Of a stretch of DNA of 64,000 nt, positions 10,601 to 19,629 are shown piece after piece. The notes under the pieces are model-generated. The model saw nothing but the letters and a program-made list of their open reading frames with translations, did not search any database and had not been told where the DNA came from. Made by a program: the position numbers and the translations under genes. Position 1 is the stretch's first letter; every line of letters begins with the position of its first letter. The stretch is from Bolinopsis microptera (taxonomy: Eukaryota; Ctenophora; Tentaculata; Lobata; Bolinopsidae), in assembly GCF_026151205.1 (NCBI RefSeq), contig NC_087083.1:14750280-14814279 (forward strand), written 5' to 3'.

Positions 10601-13600
10601 CGTGTTTATAGAGGGTTTTCTCTGTAGCTAGCTGCTTTTGTCCAATTGTTACCTCGTACCAACCAGCCGTCAGTGCTGCAGAGTTGGTGTCTTATTAAAG
10701 CGAACAAATGGAATGTGCGCGAGTCAAAACTTGTATGTTCCGTAAGCAATGTTCAGAGATTAGGAATAAAATTATTTTCAGATAAATTAGAGACTTACTA
10801 CTGTCGGTCATAGCAATAGCATCCAGGTTGTACTGAAGTCTCCACTCCTGATCCAGCTTGACGGTGTCCTTCTTACAGACGTCCTGCTCAAAGGTATAAC
10901 CATAGTTAGCAGCAGTCTGTTGTAGATGGTACACGTAGAAGTTCTTACAGTTTCTCACAGTCACAGGTCTGATATGATGTGGATAGCAGTGGTTACCGTT
11001 GACAGTGAAACAGGCTCTTCCGGTCTTTTCCTCGTCTTCTTCCAGAGGATATTCTCCATCATACCATCCAGGGTAGGTGATACCACTGTGTCCAGGCAGG
11101 ACAGGGGACCTAGCCATGATACCTTCATCCCGGGGGAATCTGTACCAGCCGTGCTCCAGAGTATTGTCACTGATCCTATCAGTACTGGGGCCCCTGGCAG
11201 CTCTAAAATCTTCCTCCAGCTTCTTATACACAGTGCTGGAGCAGGGATCCTGCTCTGCACAGAACACACGGTCACATCCCGAGGGTTTGGTCCACTTGTA
11301 GACGTAATCGTCTCCGTCATCTTTGTTACCACAGTTGAGGATGTGTCCAGTAAGAGAGTTGGCTTTGCAGTTGGTGGCTGAGGCGTAGTGGAATGTTCTA
11401 CCTACAATTCCCTCGCCTGGAACTGGGTGACCGAGATCCCCGACATAGTAACCTGTGTCTCCACCACATTTGTTGGGAGCCACACAGTGATCCGGCATCT
11501 TCTTCTCGTACACTTTCATACGGTACCAGCTCTCATAGTCATTGAGTCCCAGTGTGTCACAGTGGTCACGTGTCTGAGAGAGGTAAGTTTTAGCAGTGGT
11601 CACGTGTCTGAGAGAGGTAAGTTTTAGCAGTGGTCACGTGTCTGAGAGAGGTAAGTATTAGCAGTGGTCACGTGTCTGAGAGAGGTAAGTTTTAGCAGTG
11701 GTCACGTGTCTGAGAGAGGTAAGTTTTAGCAGTGGTCACGTGTCTGAGAGAGGTAAGTTTTAGCAGTGGTCACGTGTCTGAGAGAGGTAAGTTTTAGCAG
11801 TGGTCACGTGTCTGAGAGAGGTAAGTTTTAGCAGTGGTCACGTGTCTGAGAGAGGTAAGTTTTAGCAGTGGTCACGTGTCTGAGAGAGGTAAGTTTTAGC
11901 AGTGGTCACGTGTCTGAGAGAGGTAAGTTTTAGCAGTGGTCACGTGTCTGAGAGAGGTAAGTTTTAGCAGTGGTCACGTGTCTGAGAGAGGTAAGTTTTA
12001 GCAGTGGTCACGTGTCTGAGAGTGGTAAGTTTTAGCAGTGGTCACGTGTCTGAGAGAGGTAAGTTTTAGCAGTGGTCACGTGTCTGAGAGAGGTTAGTTT
12101 TAGCAGTGGTCACGTGTCTGAGAGAGGTAAGTTTTAGCAGTGGTCACGTGTCTGAGAGAGGTAAGTTTTAGCAGTGGTCACGTGTCTGAGAGAGGTAAGT
12201 TTTAGCAGTGGTCACGTGTCTGAGAGAGGTAAGTTTTAGCAGTGGTCACGTGTCTGAGAGAGGTAAGTTTTAGCAGTGGTCACGTGTCTGAGAGAGGTAA
12301 GTTTTAGCAGTGGTCACGTGTTTGAGAGAGGTAAGTTTTAGCAGTGGTCACGTGTCTGAGAGAGGTAAGTTTTAGCAGTGGTCACGTGTCTGAGAGAGGT
12401 AAGTTTTAGCAGTGGTCACGTGTCTGAGAGAGGTAAGTTTTAGCAGTGGTCGAGTGTCTGAGAGAGGTAAGTTTTAGCAGTGGTCACGTGTTTGAGAGAG
12501 GTAAGTTTTAGCAGTGGTCACGTGTCTGAGAGAGGTAAGTTGTAGCAGTGGTCACGTGTCTGAGAGAGGTAAGTTTTAGCAGTGGTCACGTGTCTGAGAG
12601 AGGTAAGTTTTAGCAGTGGTCACGTGTCTGAGAGAGGTAAGTTTTAGCAGTGGTCACGTGTCTGAGAGAGGTAAGTTTTAGCAGTGGTCACGTGTTTGAG
12701 AGAGGTAAGTTTTAGCAGTGGTCACGTGTCTGAGAGAGGTAAGTTTTAGCAGTGGTCACGTGTCTGAGAGAGGTAAGTTTTAGCATTCTATAGAGCTGGT
12801 TCAGGTATCATTTGTTGGTTTTTCTAAATAAAATTGATAAAACAAGCTGTCCGTTGTGACGATTTTATTTTAATAGTTACCTTCTCGATAGTTGTACCAC
12901 GCCATTCCTCAGCAAGGTCCACAGCATTCTCACATACATCGGAGAAGTCTTCCTCTATGCAATAACCAGCGTAATTTGTGGACTGTTAAAAGTCACTGTT
13001 AATAAGTTTACACATTATCAAGTTTACAAGCATGAATGAGTAAGTTAGTCTTTCTAGTATGTTTAACGAAAGGTTTGGGGGGAGGTTGGGGGCCGGGGGA
13101 AGGTGGGGGCCGGGGGAGGTGGGGGGAGGTTGGTGGCCGGGGGAAGGTGGGGGATGGGTGTAATTCAACATACCTTTTGAAATTTGTGGTAGTATTTTAA
13201 TCCACACTTGACGATATAGACTGGAGCAGATTGGGTGATGGCGCAGATGTTAGCGGCAGTAGCGGCAACATGCCCCATCGACATAGTTATTTTACCTTCT
13301 TCTGTCGGATACTCTCCTCCCAGCCACATTGGGTATCTGGTAAAACAAAAAAGAGGTTGAAGAAAGAGGTTGAATTTAAGTAATGCTGGAAGAGAGTCTG
13401 TATAAAATAAAGAGGTTGAATTTAAGTAATGCTGGAAGAGAGTCTGTATAAAATAAAGAGGTTGAATTTAAGTAATGCTGGAAGAGAGTCTGTATAAAAG
13501 AAAGAGGTTGAATTTAAGTAATGCTGGAAGAGAGTCTGTATAAAAGAAGTGTAGAACAGGAGACTCACCTAAAACCACAATGATGCAGCCCTGGGCAGCT

Positions 13601-16600
13601 TTTCTTTATAGTCCCTTTACCAGCCGTGAAAGAGAACCAGTTGTCGGTATTATCTGGATGAATCGTTATTTAACTATGCATAATGGAAAACCAAAATAAT
13701 AATAGCAGTTTCACTAAAGAAATTTGATTTTTGACTCTTTGTTAGTTAATAAGTTAATAAACTGAAATAATTTAACCTGTTACGATGGGCTCGTGAAGAT
13801 TAGAAGTAGCAGTTTGGAGCTCCCCCCTTGCCATTGTGTCTTCCTTCAGGGTAAAGGTACTATCATTACACACGTCTGGCTGTTCAGTCGGAGCTGTGGG
13901 AGTAATTAATTAATGTCATTACTTTTATTCAAACTTAATAGCATTTATTTGCCCCCCATGAACGGCCAGAAAAAAAGAACTTTGATAAGTGGTTGGGTGC
14001 TTTAGTTACAGCTATAGTATATATAATATATATATCTATATTATTAGTCAGCCACAACTATCAGTACAACAACGCCTTGACTTCAAATGTCGGTAAAATG
14101 TACCTTTACAGTCATCCTCAAATTATTTGTTATATAGTAGTGTTGAAAGTATTATTATATATCATAAACTTTAGTTACAGCTATAAGAATAAGATAGAGT
14201 TAAAGTTATAGCTACCTTATCGGACGTTATTCGAACGGACATTGCGTGTCTACGTGAACGGACATAATTTTGAACGGACATTAAAATGAACGCTTGAAGG
14301 CATTAATTTGTATTTTATCTTGTCAAACTTTATTTGAACGGACATTAAAATGAACGCTAGGGCCTCGAGTGTCCAATTAATGTCCGTTCAAATAAAATCC
14401 GATAAGCTATAAGATAGTGTTGAAGTGTTTAAGTTAGAACTATAAGATAGTGTTTTAGTTAGAGCTATAAGATAGTGTTTTAGTAAGAGCTATAAGATAA
14501 TGTTTTAGTTAGCACTATGAAATAGTGTTTTAGTTAGAGCTATAAGATAATGTTTTAGTTAGAACTATGAAATAGTGTTTTAGTTAGAGCTATAAGATAA
14601 TGTTTTAGTTAGAACTATAAGATAGTGTTTTAGTTAGAGCTATAAGATAGTGTTTTAGTTAGAACTATAAGATAATGTTTTAGTTAGAACTATAAGATAG
14701 TGTTTTAGTTAGAGCTATAAGATAGTGTTTTAGTTAGAACTATAAGATAGTGTTTTAGTTAGAGCTATAAGATAGTGTTTTAGTTAGAACTATAAGATAG
14801 TGTTTTAGTTAGAGCTATAAGATAGTGTTTTAGTTAGAACTATAAGATAGTGTTTTAGTTAGAACTATAAGATAGTGTTTAGTTAGAACTATAAGATAGT
14901 GTTTTAGTTAGAACTATAAGATAGTGTTTTAGTTAGAGCTATAAGATAGTGTTTTAGTTAGAGCTATAAGATAGTGTTTTAGTTTGAACTATAAGATAGT
15001 GTTTTAGTTAGAACTATGAAATAGTGTTTTAGTTAGAACTATAAGATAGTGTTTTAGTTAGAGCTATAAGATAGTGTTTTAGTTAGAACTATAAGATAAT
15101 GTTTTAGTAAGAACTATAAGATAGTGTTTTAGTTAGAGCTATAAGATAGTGTTTTAGTTAGAACTATAAGATAGTGTTTTAGTTAGAGCTATAAGATAGT
15201 GTTTTAGTTAGAGCTATAAGATAGTGTTTTAGTTAGAGCTATAAGATAGTGTTTTAGTTAGAACTATAAGATAGTGTTTAAGTTAGAGCTATAAGATAGT
15301 GTTTTAGTTAGAGCTATAAGATAGTGTTTTAGTTAGAACTATAAGATAGTGTTTTAGTTAGAACTATAAGATAGTGTTTTAGTTAGAACTATAAGATAGT
15401 GTTTTAGTTAGAACTATAAGATAGTGTTTTAGTTAGAGCTATAAGATAGTGTTTTAGTAACTATGAAATAGTAACATACCAACACAGTAAGCGCCGTTAT
15501 AAGAGCTGGATACTGGAGAGTTGTAAGTCAGGAGATAGACCATGTAACTGCCACAGTTCTTTATACGGATAGCTCTTTTCCAGGTACAACAGTTACCACT
15601 AGTGAAATGTGCACACACCTACAAATATTTAGTATCAGAAGAAAAAGCATTGAAAGAATTTATTGTTATGTCAAATTGAAACTCGAGAACAGTTTCTAAG
15701 CTTTTTTTAAAAAGAGAGGCTGGGCCAAGATAGCCCACGAGAGGATAGCATTGAAATGCTCTGCCTACCTCTGGGGTGTGGCAACCCTGGGGAAGGTTGC
15801 CGGTGAAATCAGAGTGAATGGTGGACGATGGTGTAAATGGTGACATGAGTCAAAATGATACGTTTAAGTGCCAGCTGGGTTTGGAAAAGTAAAACGAGAC
15901 GAGACAGCATATGAGATAATACTTTAAGTCGCCCCGGTCTGATCCAGCTCCTCCAGTTTCTAAGCTGAAGAACTGCGGCTTTATAAATGAGATTTAACTA
16001 AGATTTAAAATTATATCTTAGTTAATTAACCTCTATAAAGGATCAATTAAAGATTTAAAATGATAATTAATAAATAACCTCTCCGTCAGTGATACCAGCA
16101 TCCTCCTCAGGGTGCTCTGAGTTGAGCCAGATAGGGTAGATACCTCCACAACTGTACCTCAGGGGGCAAGTGGTCAGCAGCTTACCTGGGGAGTACACAG
16201 GTTGGCAGGTGGAACAAGGCCCAAATTAGGGTGGTTTATTCAACTCATACTAATACTATTAGATATAATAATAATATGCAGTTTTAAAGTATCTTATAGT
16301 GTTTTATTGAATATCCAGCAGATTTAGAAGATAAAGCTAATCTTACCTGTGCCGCTCATAAACCGAGTCCAGCCCTTCAGATTATAGTTTCTAAGTAAAG
16401 GGCCAGTTGCTTTCTGATACACCTCTGTGTTGAGCGGGTTGGCGTACTCTACGTAGACTTTAGGAGAGCACGCTAGAAGAGGGGGGTGTTAGAATGGTAA
16501 CATGGGGGGGGGGGGGGGGGTGTTCGAATATTAACACGGGAAACATAGCTTGTGAGACTGAATGAAATGATATAAGCTAGATTGACTATTTGCTACGCTA

Positions 16601-17712
16601 TCATTGCACTAGAGATGTACTTACGATCGCACAGGGGGTTGATTGCTGTCTTATCAGCAGCAGCAGAATCGCACTCCGGCCATTCCTTCTCTGCAGCTCC
16701 CTCTTCCTGGGCTCTCAGTCCTGAAAACATAATGAACATGTTTACATATTATACATAGAAATTCCAGGCCTCTGAGTTGTCATCATGTTTACTATAATTA
16801 TTGAAGCAGTGTATTCCCACTTCCCATGTGGTAGCTCCACAATTTCAGCCACTGTCCACTGTCCAGGTACTATAAAAGTAGTAACCAGATGGTAGTAACC
16901 GGATGGTAGTAACCGGATGGTACTGTTAGTTGATAAGGTACCTTTATCTGAACCAATTGACAATCTGATTTTTTACTATGAATGAATAGCTAAATATAAA
17001 GATTTTTACGAAATTTGCACAAAATACGCGCCAGCATTGCTATACGAAATTCAGTTAAGAAACCCCTGAAATCGTCATATTATATGTTTCAAATTATATA
17101 AAAACAGCACACAGACCAAAATGATTCAAAATTGGATGAGTATAAAGTGCCATATTCAGTCAGTGATCGAGAGATATGCGAACTCAAACACAAGGAAATG
17201 TTTTAATAAATAAGATTTCGAAATCGTTAAAATTACCTCAGTTTTACTACTCAATAGAAGTTTCCAGTTTTACAACTTTAATTTTTTTTAAAACCCTTAT
17301 GACTTACATTTACCAAAAGGGGATGGTTTTTTAACCAAAACTCAAAACATGACTACAATGAACCGTCGCCAATGTCTCCTTTTTCCAAAAAAAATGTTCA
17401 ATTGATGATGGAAGGCAGTACTCGGCACTAACAATGCGTTAGGGTCACATGCCGTGAATGAATAGGAAAAGCGTCTAGGACCGATTTCATTCTCAGTATC
17501 ACTATCACTTTGCGTTTTAGAACGGTCATTTAAATTGATATCATTTCCTTTTGTTTGGAAAAAGAAAACTCTGGCGACGGACCACTTTACCCAATATTGG
17601 GTTTTAGTTTAAAAATAACGAATTTTGATATAGTAAGATAATGAGAAAAAACAAGTTTGTTCTCACCTGTAACTGCTGCAAGAAACAGCACACAAAGACT
17701 TGACAACCTCAT
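1552..17712 (-). CDS. gene A: secreted protein with 11 tandem D8C (uromodulin-type) domains
   Basis: Twenty-eight exons, read 17712 to 1552, join in one frame: 17667-17712, 16625-16720, 16347-16472, 16079-16185, 15480-15618, 13777-13893, 13569-13653, 13174-13336, 12881-12982, 10799-11573, about 10404-10675, 10035-10192, 9158-9284, 8830-8960, 8556-8686, 8163-8298, 7491-7628, 7212-7280, 6703-7085, 6328-6488, 6051-6177, 3957-4057, 3495-3602, 3003-3107, 2756-2891, 2446-2553, 2176-2262, 1566-1718. Reading on past the last exon gives stop TAA at 1552-1554 and about 1,466 residues. The start Met opens a signal peptide (MRLSSLCVLFLAAVTG). The mature part is 11 D8C-like modules, each with WYRF-like start, CGG..P.W, HP.EEGIV, VKNCG.YYVY and Y.YC..DVC marks. 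D8C occurs once per protein in vertebrate uromodulin, GP2 and OIT3, usually beside a ZP domain, which is absent here. An extracellular, mucus or matrix role is inference. The exon 11 donor is uncertain: phase allows 10404 (weak GT) or 10410 (GC). Confidence 0.85.
1566..2553 (-). other. D8C module 11 of gene A (exons 26-28)
   Basis: About residues 1347-1463. It starts SGWYEVKVGNKRL, then has YDCGATYPGYINSVEPKEED, the conserved GIVPGKVCY strand, MKKCANKEIYYL and an AMCVETDVC end. Exons 2446-2553, 2176-2262 and 1566-1718 join with phases 1-1-1. The last exon runs into the 84-bp array. Read-through gives RLAGTGY and a stop, so this module is probably the C-terminus. Confidence 0.8.
1719..2175 (-). 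other. gene A intron 27 with dispersed and short tandem repeats
   Basis: About 5 copies of an 18-bp unit (core GTAAGGAGGTGAAGGAAT) lie at 2068-2155. Around 1755-1920 (GCGCGCCGAGTTGGA, TATCACCCGTTAA, GTTAGCTGG) the sequence matches pieces near 30930-31005, so it is probably part of a dispersed element. No coding signal. Confidence 0.6.
2534..2700. repeat. about 50-bp tandem repeat, 3 copies, spanning the exon 26 acceptor
   Basis: Three slightly degenerate units. Each contains ATTCGTTCCCTGCAG on the plus strand, which on the minus strand is the CTGCAG acceptor plus the first 9 nt of gene A exon 26 (GGAACGAAT). Only the copy at 2545-2559 adjoins the real exon. Confidence 0.8.
2756..3602 (-). 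other. D8C module 10 of gene A (exons 23-25)
   Basis: About residues 1231-1347. Motifs in order are GYYRFMSGLGRLTAF, NNCGGTYKV, VLEKDEESGDALFAL, LKCD, GYWVYRLFK and AYCVEEDVC. Exons 3495-3602, 3003-3107 and 2756-2891 start in phase 0. The central NCG and HP motifs are weaker than in the other modules. Confidence 0.75.
3110..3355. repeat. 24-bp minisatellite, about 10 copies, abutting the exon 24 acceptor
   Basis: The unit is GGTTACCAGTCAGTGGTTAC plus TAGT, with point variants. The array begins within 5-10 nt of the minus-strand acceptor TATGCAG at 3108, and its first unit includes the acceptor-proximal sequence. Open frames across it are repeat artefacts. Confidence 0.8.
3745..3970. repeat. 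about 110-bp duplication spanning the exon 22 donor
   Basis: Two near-identical copies of an AT-rich segment containing TATAC/TATAG runs and repeated GTAACTATGGTAACTAGT. Both copies end in GCGTACCGTGAGCTG, which on the minus strand is the end of exon 22 plus its GTACGC donor. Only the copy at 3957 continues into exon sequence. Confidence 0.75.
3957..6488 (-). other. D8C module 9 of gene A (exons 20-22)
   Basis: About residues 1101-1230. Motifs are FNGWIRYTIGTGRMMEEPP, TNMCTTEYQGWIDGEHP, DNEGVVQRK, VCWKYNGNDCHSS, SVKNCGKYYVYGI and YGHCVG, then a short linker with TEVCEAAT. Exons 6328-6488, 6051-6177 and 3957-4057. Intron 21 is almost wholly made of the 33-bp array. Confidence 0.85.
4357..6068. 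repeat. 33-bp minisatellite, 52 copies, each with the exon 21 donor
   Basis: A perfect 33-bp period with only a handful of point variants (for example at 5105, 5126, 5521, 5588 and 5941). On the minus strand each unit reads TACGGTCATTGTGTCG then GTAAGTGCAG: the last 16 nt of exon 21 and its splice donor. The 33-nt period leaves three frames open in places, giving spurious open frames of about 600 codons. The gene frame itself meets TAG in the first unit. Confidence 0.95.
6703..7085 (-). other. D8C module 8 of gene A (single exon 19)
   Basis: About residues 973-1101. One 383-nt exon encodes a whole module: GNDGWVYFTQGLKRIPE, GGCNYNGYIDSHPNEGEGAV, VENCGDKYVYFL, NDYCYVADTDVC. The acceptor is CCACCAG at 7086-7092 and the donor GTGAGT follows 6703. 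In this module and in modules 3 and 4 internal introns are absent. Confidence 0.85.
7212..8298 (-). other. D8C module 7 of gene A (exons 16-18)
   Basis: About residues 859-973. Motifs are EGWYRLTAGLGYMP, HPTKEEGIV, VTYNVKNWVKACDGFYLYRL and RYCEATPGC. Exons 8163-8298, 7491-7628 and 7212-7280 join with matching phases; the HPTK/EEGIV junction across intron 16 is exactly the family consensus. Confidence 0.85.
7670..8062. repeat. 42-bp minisatellite, about 9 copies, in intron 16
   Basis: The unit contains GGCATCAGTAATCAGTCACT and CCTCATTAGAGGTAGGGAG. Copies are almost identical. Unlike several neighbours it does not touch a splice site; it lies 40-100 nt from the flanking exons. Confidence 0.9.
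8370..8480. repeat. dispersed repeat also present at 41165-41270
   Basis: About 90 bp, from CTATGACAAAGGCGTGTTGC through CGAAACGTCGACAACTAATT to TTCGTCACCAACTAT, is nearly identical to 41173-41265 in the same orientation. It sits in gene A intron 15. A short GGC...GCC stem precedes GAAACGTCG. Probably a fragment of a mobile element; type unknown. Confidence 0.65.
8556..9284 (-). other. D8C module 6 of gene A (exons 13-15)
   Basis: About residues 729-859. Motifs are WYRFMNGNGRLAEYP, NWWGGFQYPYQFEEGSH, WTWKLTIKNCGGYYIYK and an acidic end with EESVCEAGRY. Exons 9158-9284, 8830-8960 and 8556-8686. The WYRF tryptophan codon is split across the exon 12/13 junction. Confidence 0.85.
9271..9925. repeat. 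28/31-bp minisatellite, about 20 copies, with the exon 13 acceptor
   Basis: The unit is CTGTACCTGGTTAGTAGATG plus CGTTACTTAAT, with a 3-bp GTA indel making 28- and 31-bp versions. On the minus strand the longer units contain CTAACCAG/GTACAGATT, matching the acceptor CTAACAG and the first 9 nt of exon 13 at 9276-9291. Confidence 0.85.
10035..10675 (-). other. D8C module 5 of gene A (exons 11-12)
   Basis: About residues 586-729. Motifs are TAGWYEVTIGQKQLATE, HPGWIEGEHPSEAEGIVERT, VYIRNCGSKYIYYL, then GCITKQTFRIADNVC. The exon 11 donor is unclear. Exon 12 must be entered in phase 0, so exon 11 ends either at a weak GTTCTA donor (10404) or at a GC donor (10410). A better-looking GTTAGT site at 10408 would break the frame. 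Confidence 0.75.
10799..11573 (-). other. D8C modules 3 and 4 of gene A (large exon 10)
   Basis: About residues 328-586, a 775-nt exon with two complete modules. Module 3: ESWYRMKVYEKKMPDHC, PNKCGGDTGYYVGDLGHP, GEGIVGRTF, LNCGNKDDGDDYVYKW, FCAEQDPC. Module 4: HGWYRFPRDEGIMARS, YPGWYDGEYPLEEDE, CFTVNGNHCYP, VRNCKNFYVYHL, YGYTFEQDVC. This is the clearest stretch of the gene for family assignment. Confidence 0.9.
11564..12788. repeat. 34-bp minisatellite, about 36 copies, each with the exon 10 acceptor
   Basis: The unit on the plus strand is GTCACGTGTCTGAGAGAGGT plus AAGTTTTAGCAGTG. On the minus strand this is polypyrimidine, CTCTCTCAG (acceptor), then ACACGTGACCACTG, the first 14 nt of exon 10. 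Only the unit at 11560-11593 continues into the exon. Units are highly homogeneous, with scattered single changes. The 34-nt period is not divisible by three, so using an outer acceptor would shift the frame. Confidence 0.95.
12881..13893 (-). other. D8C module 2 of gene A (exons 6-9)
   Basis: About residues 172-327. A linker with PDVCNDSTF leads to NWFSFTAGKGTIKKSCPGL, HHCGFRYPMWLGGEYPTEEG, VYIVKCGLKYYHKF and YAGYCIEEDFSDVC. Exons 13777-13893, 13569-13653, 13174-13336 and 12881-12982. Confidence 0.85.
13360..13550. repeat. 46-bp minisatellite, 4 copies, in intron 7
   Basis: The unit starts AAAGAGGTTGAATTTAAGTA and continues TGCTGGAAGAGAGTCTGTAT; copies start at 13363, 13409, 13455 and 13501. 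Near, but not including, the exon 7 donor. Confidence 0.9.
14216..14406. mobile_element. MITE with CTTATCGGA terminal inverted repeats, in intron 5
   Basis: A 191-bp element starts CTTATCGGACGTTATTCGAA and ends with the inverse, ...TCCGATAAG. The inside repeats GAACGGACATT and ATGAACGCT in both orientations. It is non-coding. The same end and internal motifs recur at 26167-27131 and, degraded, at 19630-20715. A target duplication is not clear. Confidence 0.75.
14407..15472. repeat. 25-bp minisatellite, about 42 copies, in intron 5
   Basis: The unit is GTTAGAACTATAAGATAGTG plus TTTTA, with GAGCTATAAG and AATAGTG variants arranged irregularly. It begins directly after the MITE and ends about 10 nt from the exon 5 donor. 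Confidence 0.9.
15480..16472 (-). other. D8C module 1 of gene A (exons 3-5)
   Basis: About residues 48-172. Motifs are CSPKVYVEYANPL, GWTRFMSGTGKLLTTCP, YSCGGIYPIWLNSEHPEED, VCAHFTSGNCCTWKRAI, IKNCGSYMVYLL and YNGAYCVG. It keeps the full set of D8C cysteines, including the CC pair seen in uromodulin-type domains. Exons 16347-16472, 16079-16185 and 15480-15618. Confidence 0.9.
16625..17712 (-). other. gene A exons 1-2: signal peptide and acidic N-terminus
   Basis: Exon 1 (17667-17712) encodes the start Met and a 15-residue hydrophobic leader (MRLSSLCVLFLAAVTG) ending at a GTGAGA donor. Exon 2 (16625-16720) encodes an Ala/Glu-rich segment with two cysteines (WPECD, NPLCD). Intron 1 (16721-17666) has no recognisable element beyond a short ACCGGATGGTAGT repeat near 16880-16925. 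Confidence 0.85.
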
Positions 17713-18180
17713 AACATTTGCTTTATACGCTCTTATTTTTGCTTTCAAAAGAAGGGCGTTAAATTTATAATAAATTTAAAAAATTATTGAACAGAAATCT
17801 CTTGAAAAATAATCGTGTGGGCGACACGTAAATAGTAATGAATGATCACTGTGATTGCGAGAATATTGCTAACTAATACCGTAGTAAGTTAGCAATCGTG
17901 TAAATATGAGCGTCAATACAAAAGAAGAAAAGTTTGAAAATTATATTCTTATAACCAGCTTGATTAATTATATACGTATTCGTCAATTCTGGTCACGACC
18001 ATGCGAACAGTATAAAACCTAGAATTGTATTAATGAGTGGTTGAAGAGAGGTCATCAGGTTAGGTCATCAGTTGTGCCCTATTTGACGAAAACAACATTT
18101 AATTCATCACCGGGCAAGAAGACCGTTAAAAGGACTTAAAGAATAATTTAGCAGAATAACTACATTTAGCGGTCAGTTCA
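17713..18180. promoter_or_regulatory. 5' flank of gene A; no convincing promoter motif
   Basis: AT-rich sequence upstream of the gene A start codon. A TATAAA-like string lies only about 15 nt upstream of the ATG, too close to be trusted as a TATA box. Nothing else is recognised. Confidence 0.3.
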
Positions 18181-18184
18181 TTGG

Positions 18185-18285
18185 GATTTGGTGATTTGTC
18201 ACTGAGGACGGAGAACTAGACGTTTGCCGGTGAGGACGGAGAACTAGACGTTTGCCGGTGAGGACGGAGAACTAGAAGTTTACCG
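18185..18285. repeat. 29-bp tandem repeat, 3-4 copies
   Basis: The unit is GTGAGGACGGAGAACTAGAC plus GTTTGCCG. Intergenic. Confidence 0.85.
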
Positions 18286-18779
18286 GTTTTCTATGTGATA
18301 CGATTAAGCGACACCATCATCAGCCTGTTATTCTCCAAGTATGTTTTAAGGCTGTGAAATATAACAAACCACATCATGGTCGCAGTTATAGATTTTAATT
18401 ATATATTTCAATGTTGCCATGGGGTGGCAAGTCCCTATTCATCGCAGTCCGATAATTTTACTGCCTATCAACAAGGTCAAAAGGAAATCGCGGCACGTCC
18501 CATTCTCCACGACAAATTTGTTAAGTGAAATTTGGAACGATGATAACATTGATCAATTGTTAAGACAATTAATCTATATTATAATTTTATAACATACCTT
18601 TGCGAACACAATATTTATATGGATAAAAACTCATGAGGGTAAAGGAAATATTTCTACGAACATAGTGATGCCGCAACCTCTATAGTAGCCATCTTTAAGT
18701 CGTACACACAAACCAACAAACCAGTCTACCCCTAAAATTCATAATTCTATTCGTGCAAATACATTATATTTCCTAATCC

Positions 18780-19095
18780 TCTTATCTGATCCCTCGACCC
18801 TCATCCCAACCCTAACCCTAACCCAATCCCTAACAAAAGCATATGCTGAAATCCTAACCTTAACGATAAATTCGACCAACTTCCTTATTTTTATACGGTC
18901 ATATCACGTGATCGAGACAGTTTTTCGCCAATATCTCGACAGGTAAGCATTTATGATTTATTTTTAACCCTATGTCATGGGGGTGATTCGGAATCAGCGT
19001 CCGAAAACACATCAATTCAAGTTGGTTTCAACTGTCGGGGGCCCTTTTAGAAAAATCTCGAAGATCGACTCATGTAGAGTGATTTAGCACGCTGA
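18780..19095. mobile_element. dispersed repeat, inverted relative to the copy at 27535-27860
   Basis: It contains CCCTAA-type telomere-like tracts (18808-18824), ATATCACGTGATCGAGACAG, CCAATATCTCGACAGG, a GGGGGTGATTCGGAATCA segment and GGGGGCCCTTTTAG. All recur in reverse order and complement around 27535-27860, and partly near 25370-25530. Non-coding; class unknown. Confidence 0.6.
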
Positions 19096-19370
19096 TCGGC
19101 ATATTCCAGCAATTAAGCAGGTACTAAGAGAGCCTGGTGTCTGGGCCATGGCCAAAGTCAGTTGTTTCTTTAATAAGTAAAACTGACTAAAAGTTTCGGT
19201 AAAACTAACAACTCACAACTAAGATAGCAACTTCTAAACAAACTTTCTAATAAGACTATTGATAATAATCAGTTTATAGTCTATAAAATTGTGACTCGTA
19301 GTTGTCGACGTAAGGGGCACATGATAACAATTATCATTGTAGTAGTTATCTTTAGCAAGTTGCCCAATGC

Positions 19371-19560
19371 CCATTCAATATGGAGTGAGAGACACATCTT
19401 GATGAGTACGTTCTTTTGTTAGATTAATCTCGTTCTATTTGCCCTTAATAAAACATCGTCAGATTTGAAAAACAATATATAATTGTATTCCTCAAACTAC
19501 ATTCTCAACTAGTTTGATGATGGTTCCATGACTGCTAGTTCCCCTAATTCATCTTGTAAC
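19371..19560 (+). repeat. dispersed repeat, direct copy at 21797-22365
   Basis: GGAGTGAGAGACACATCTTG and the following 60-70 bp match 21810-21890 with few differences. The later ATTCCTCAAACTA...TTTGATGA segment matches 22295-22350, where the second copy carries an extra 400 bp or so. Confidence 0.65.
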
Positions 19561-19629
19561 TGTTGTTTCAAAATGTACGATATTGATATACGTCTTTTCC
19601 TAAAATGAAACATTAGAGTCACAAGTTAC

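Noticed and set aside
10926-11627. Plus-strand and alternate minus-strand open frames over exon 10
   Set aside because: Shadows of the 775-nt D8C exon of gene A, whose frame is backed by conserved motifs.
12986-13207. 73-codon Pro-rich minus-strand frame
   Set aside because: Translation of a GGGGGAGGTGGGGG-type low-complexity tract in gene A intron 8.
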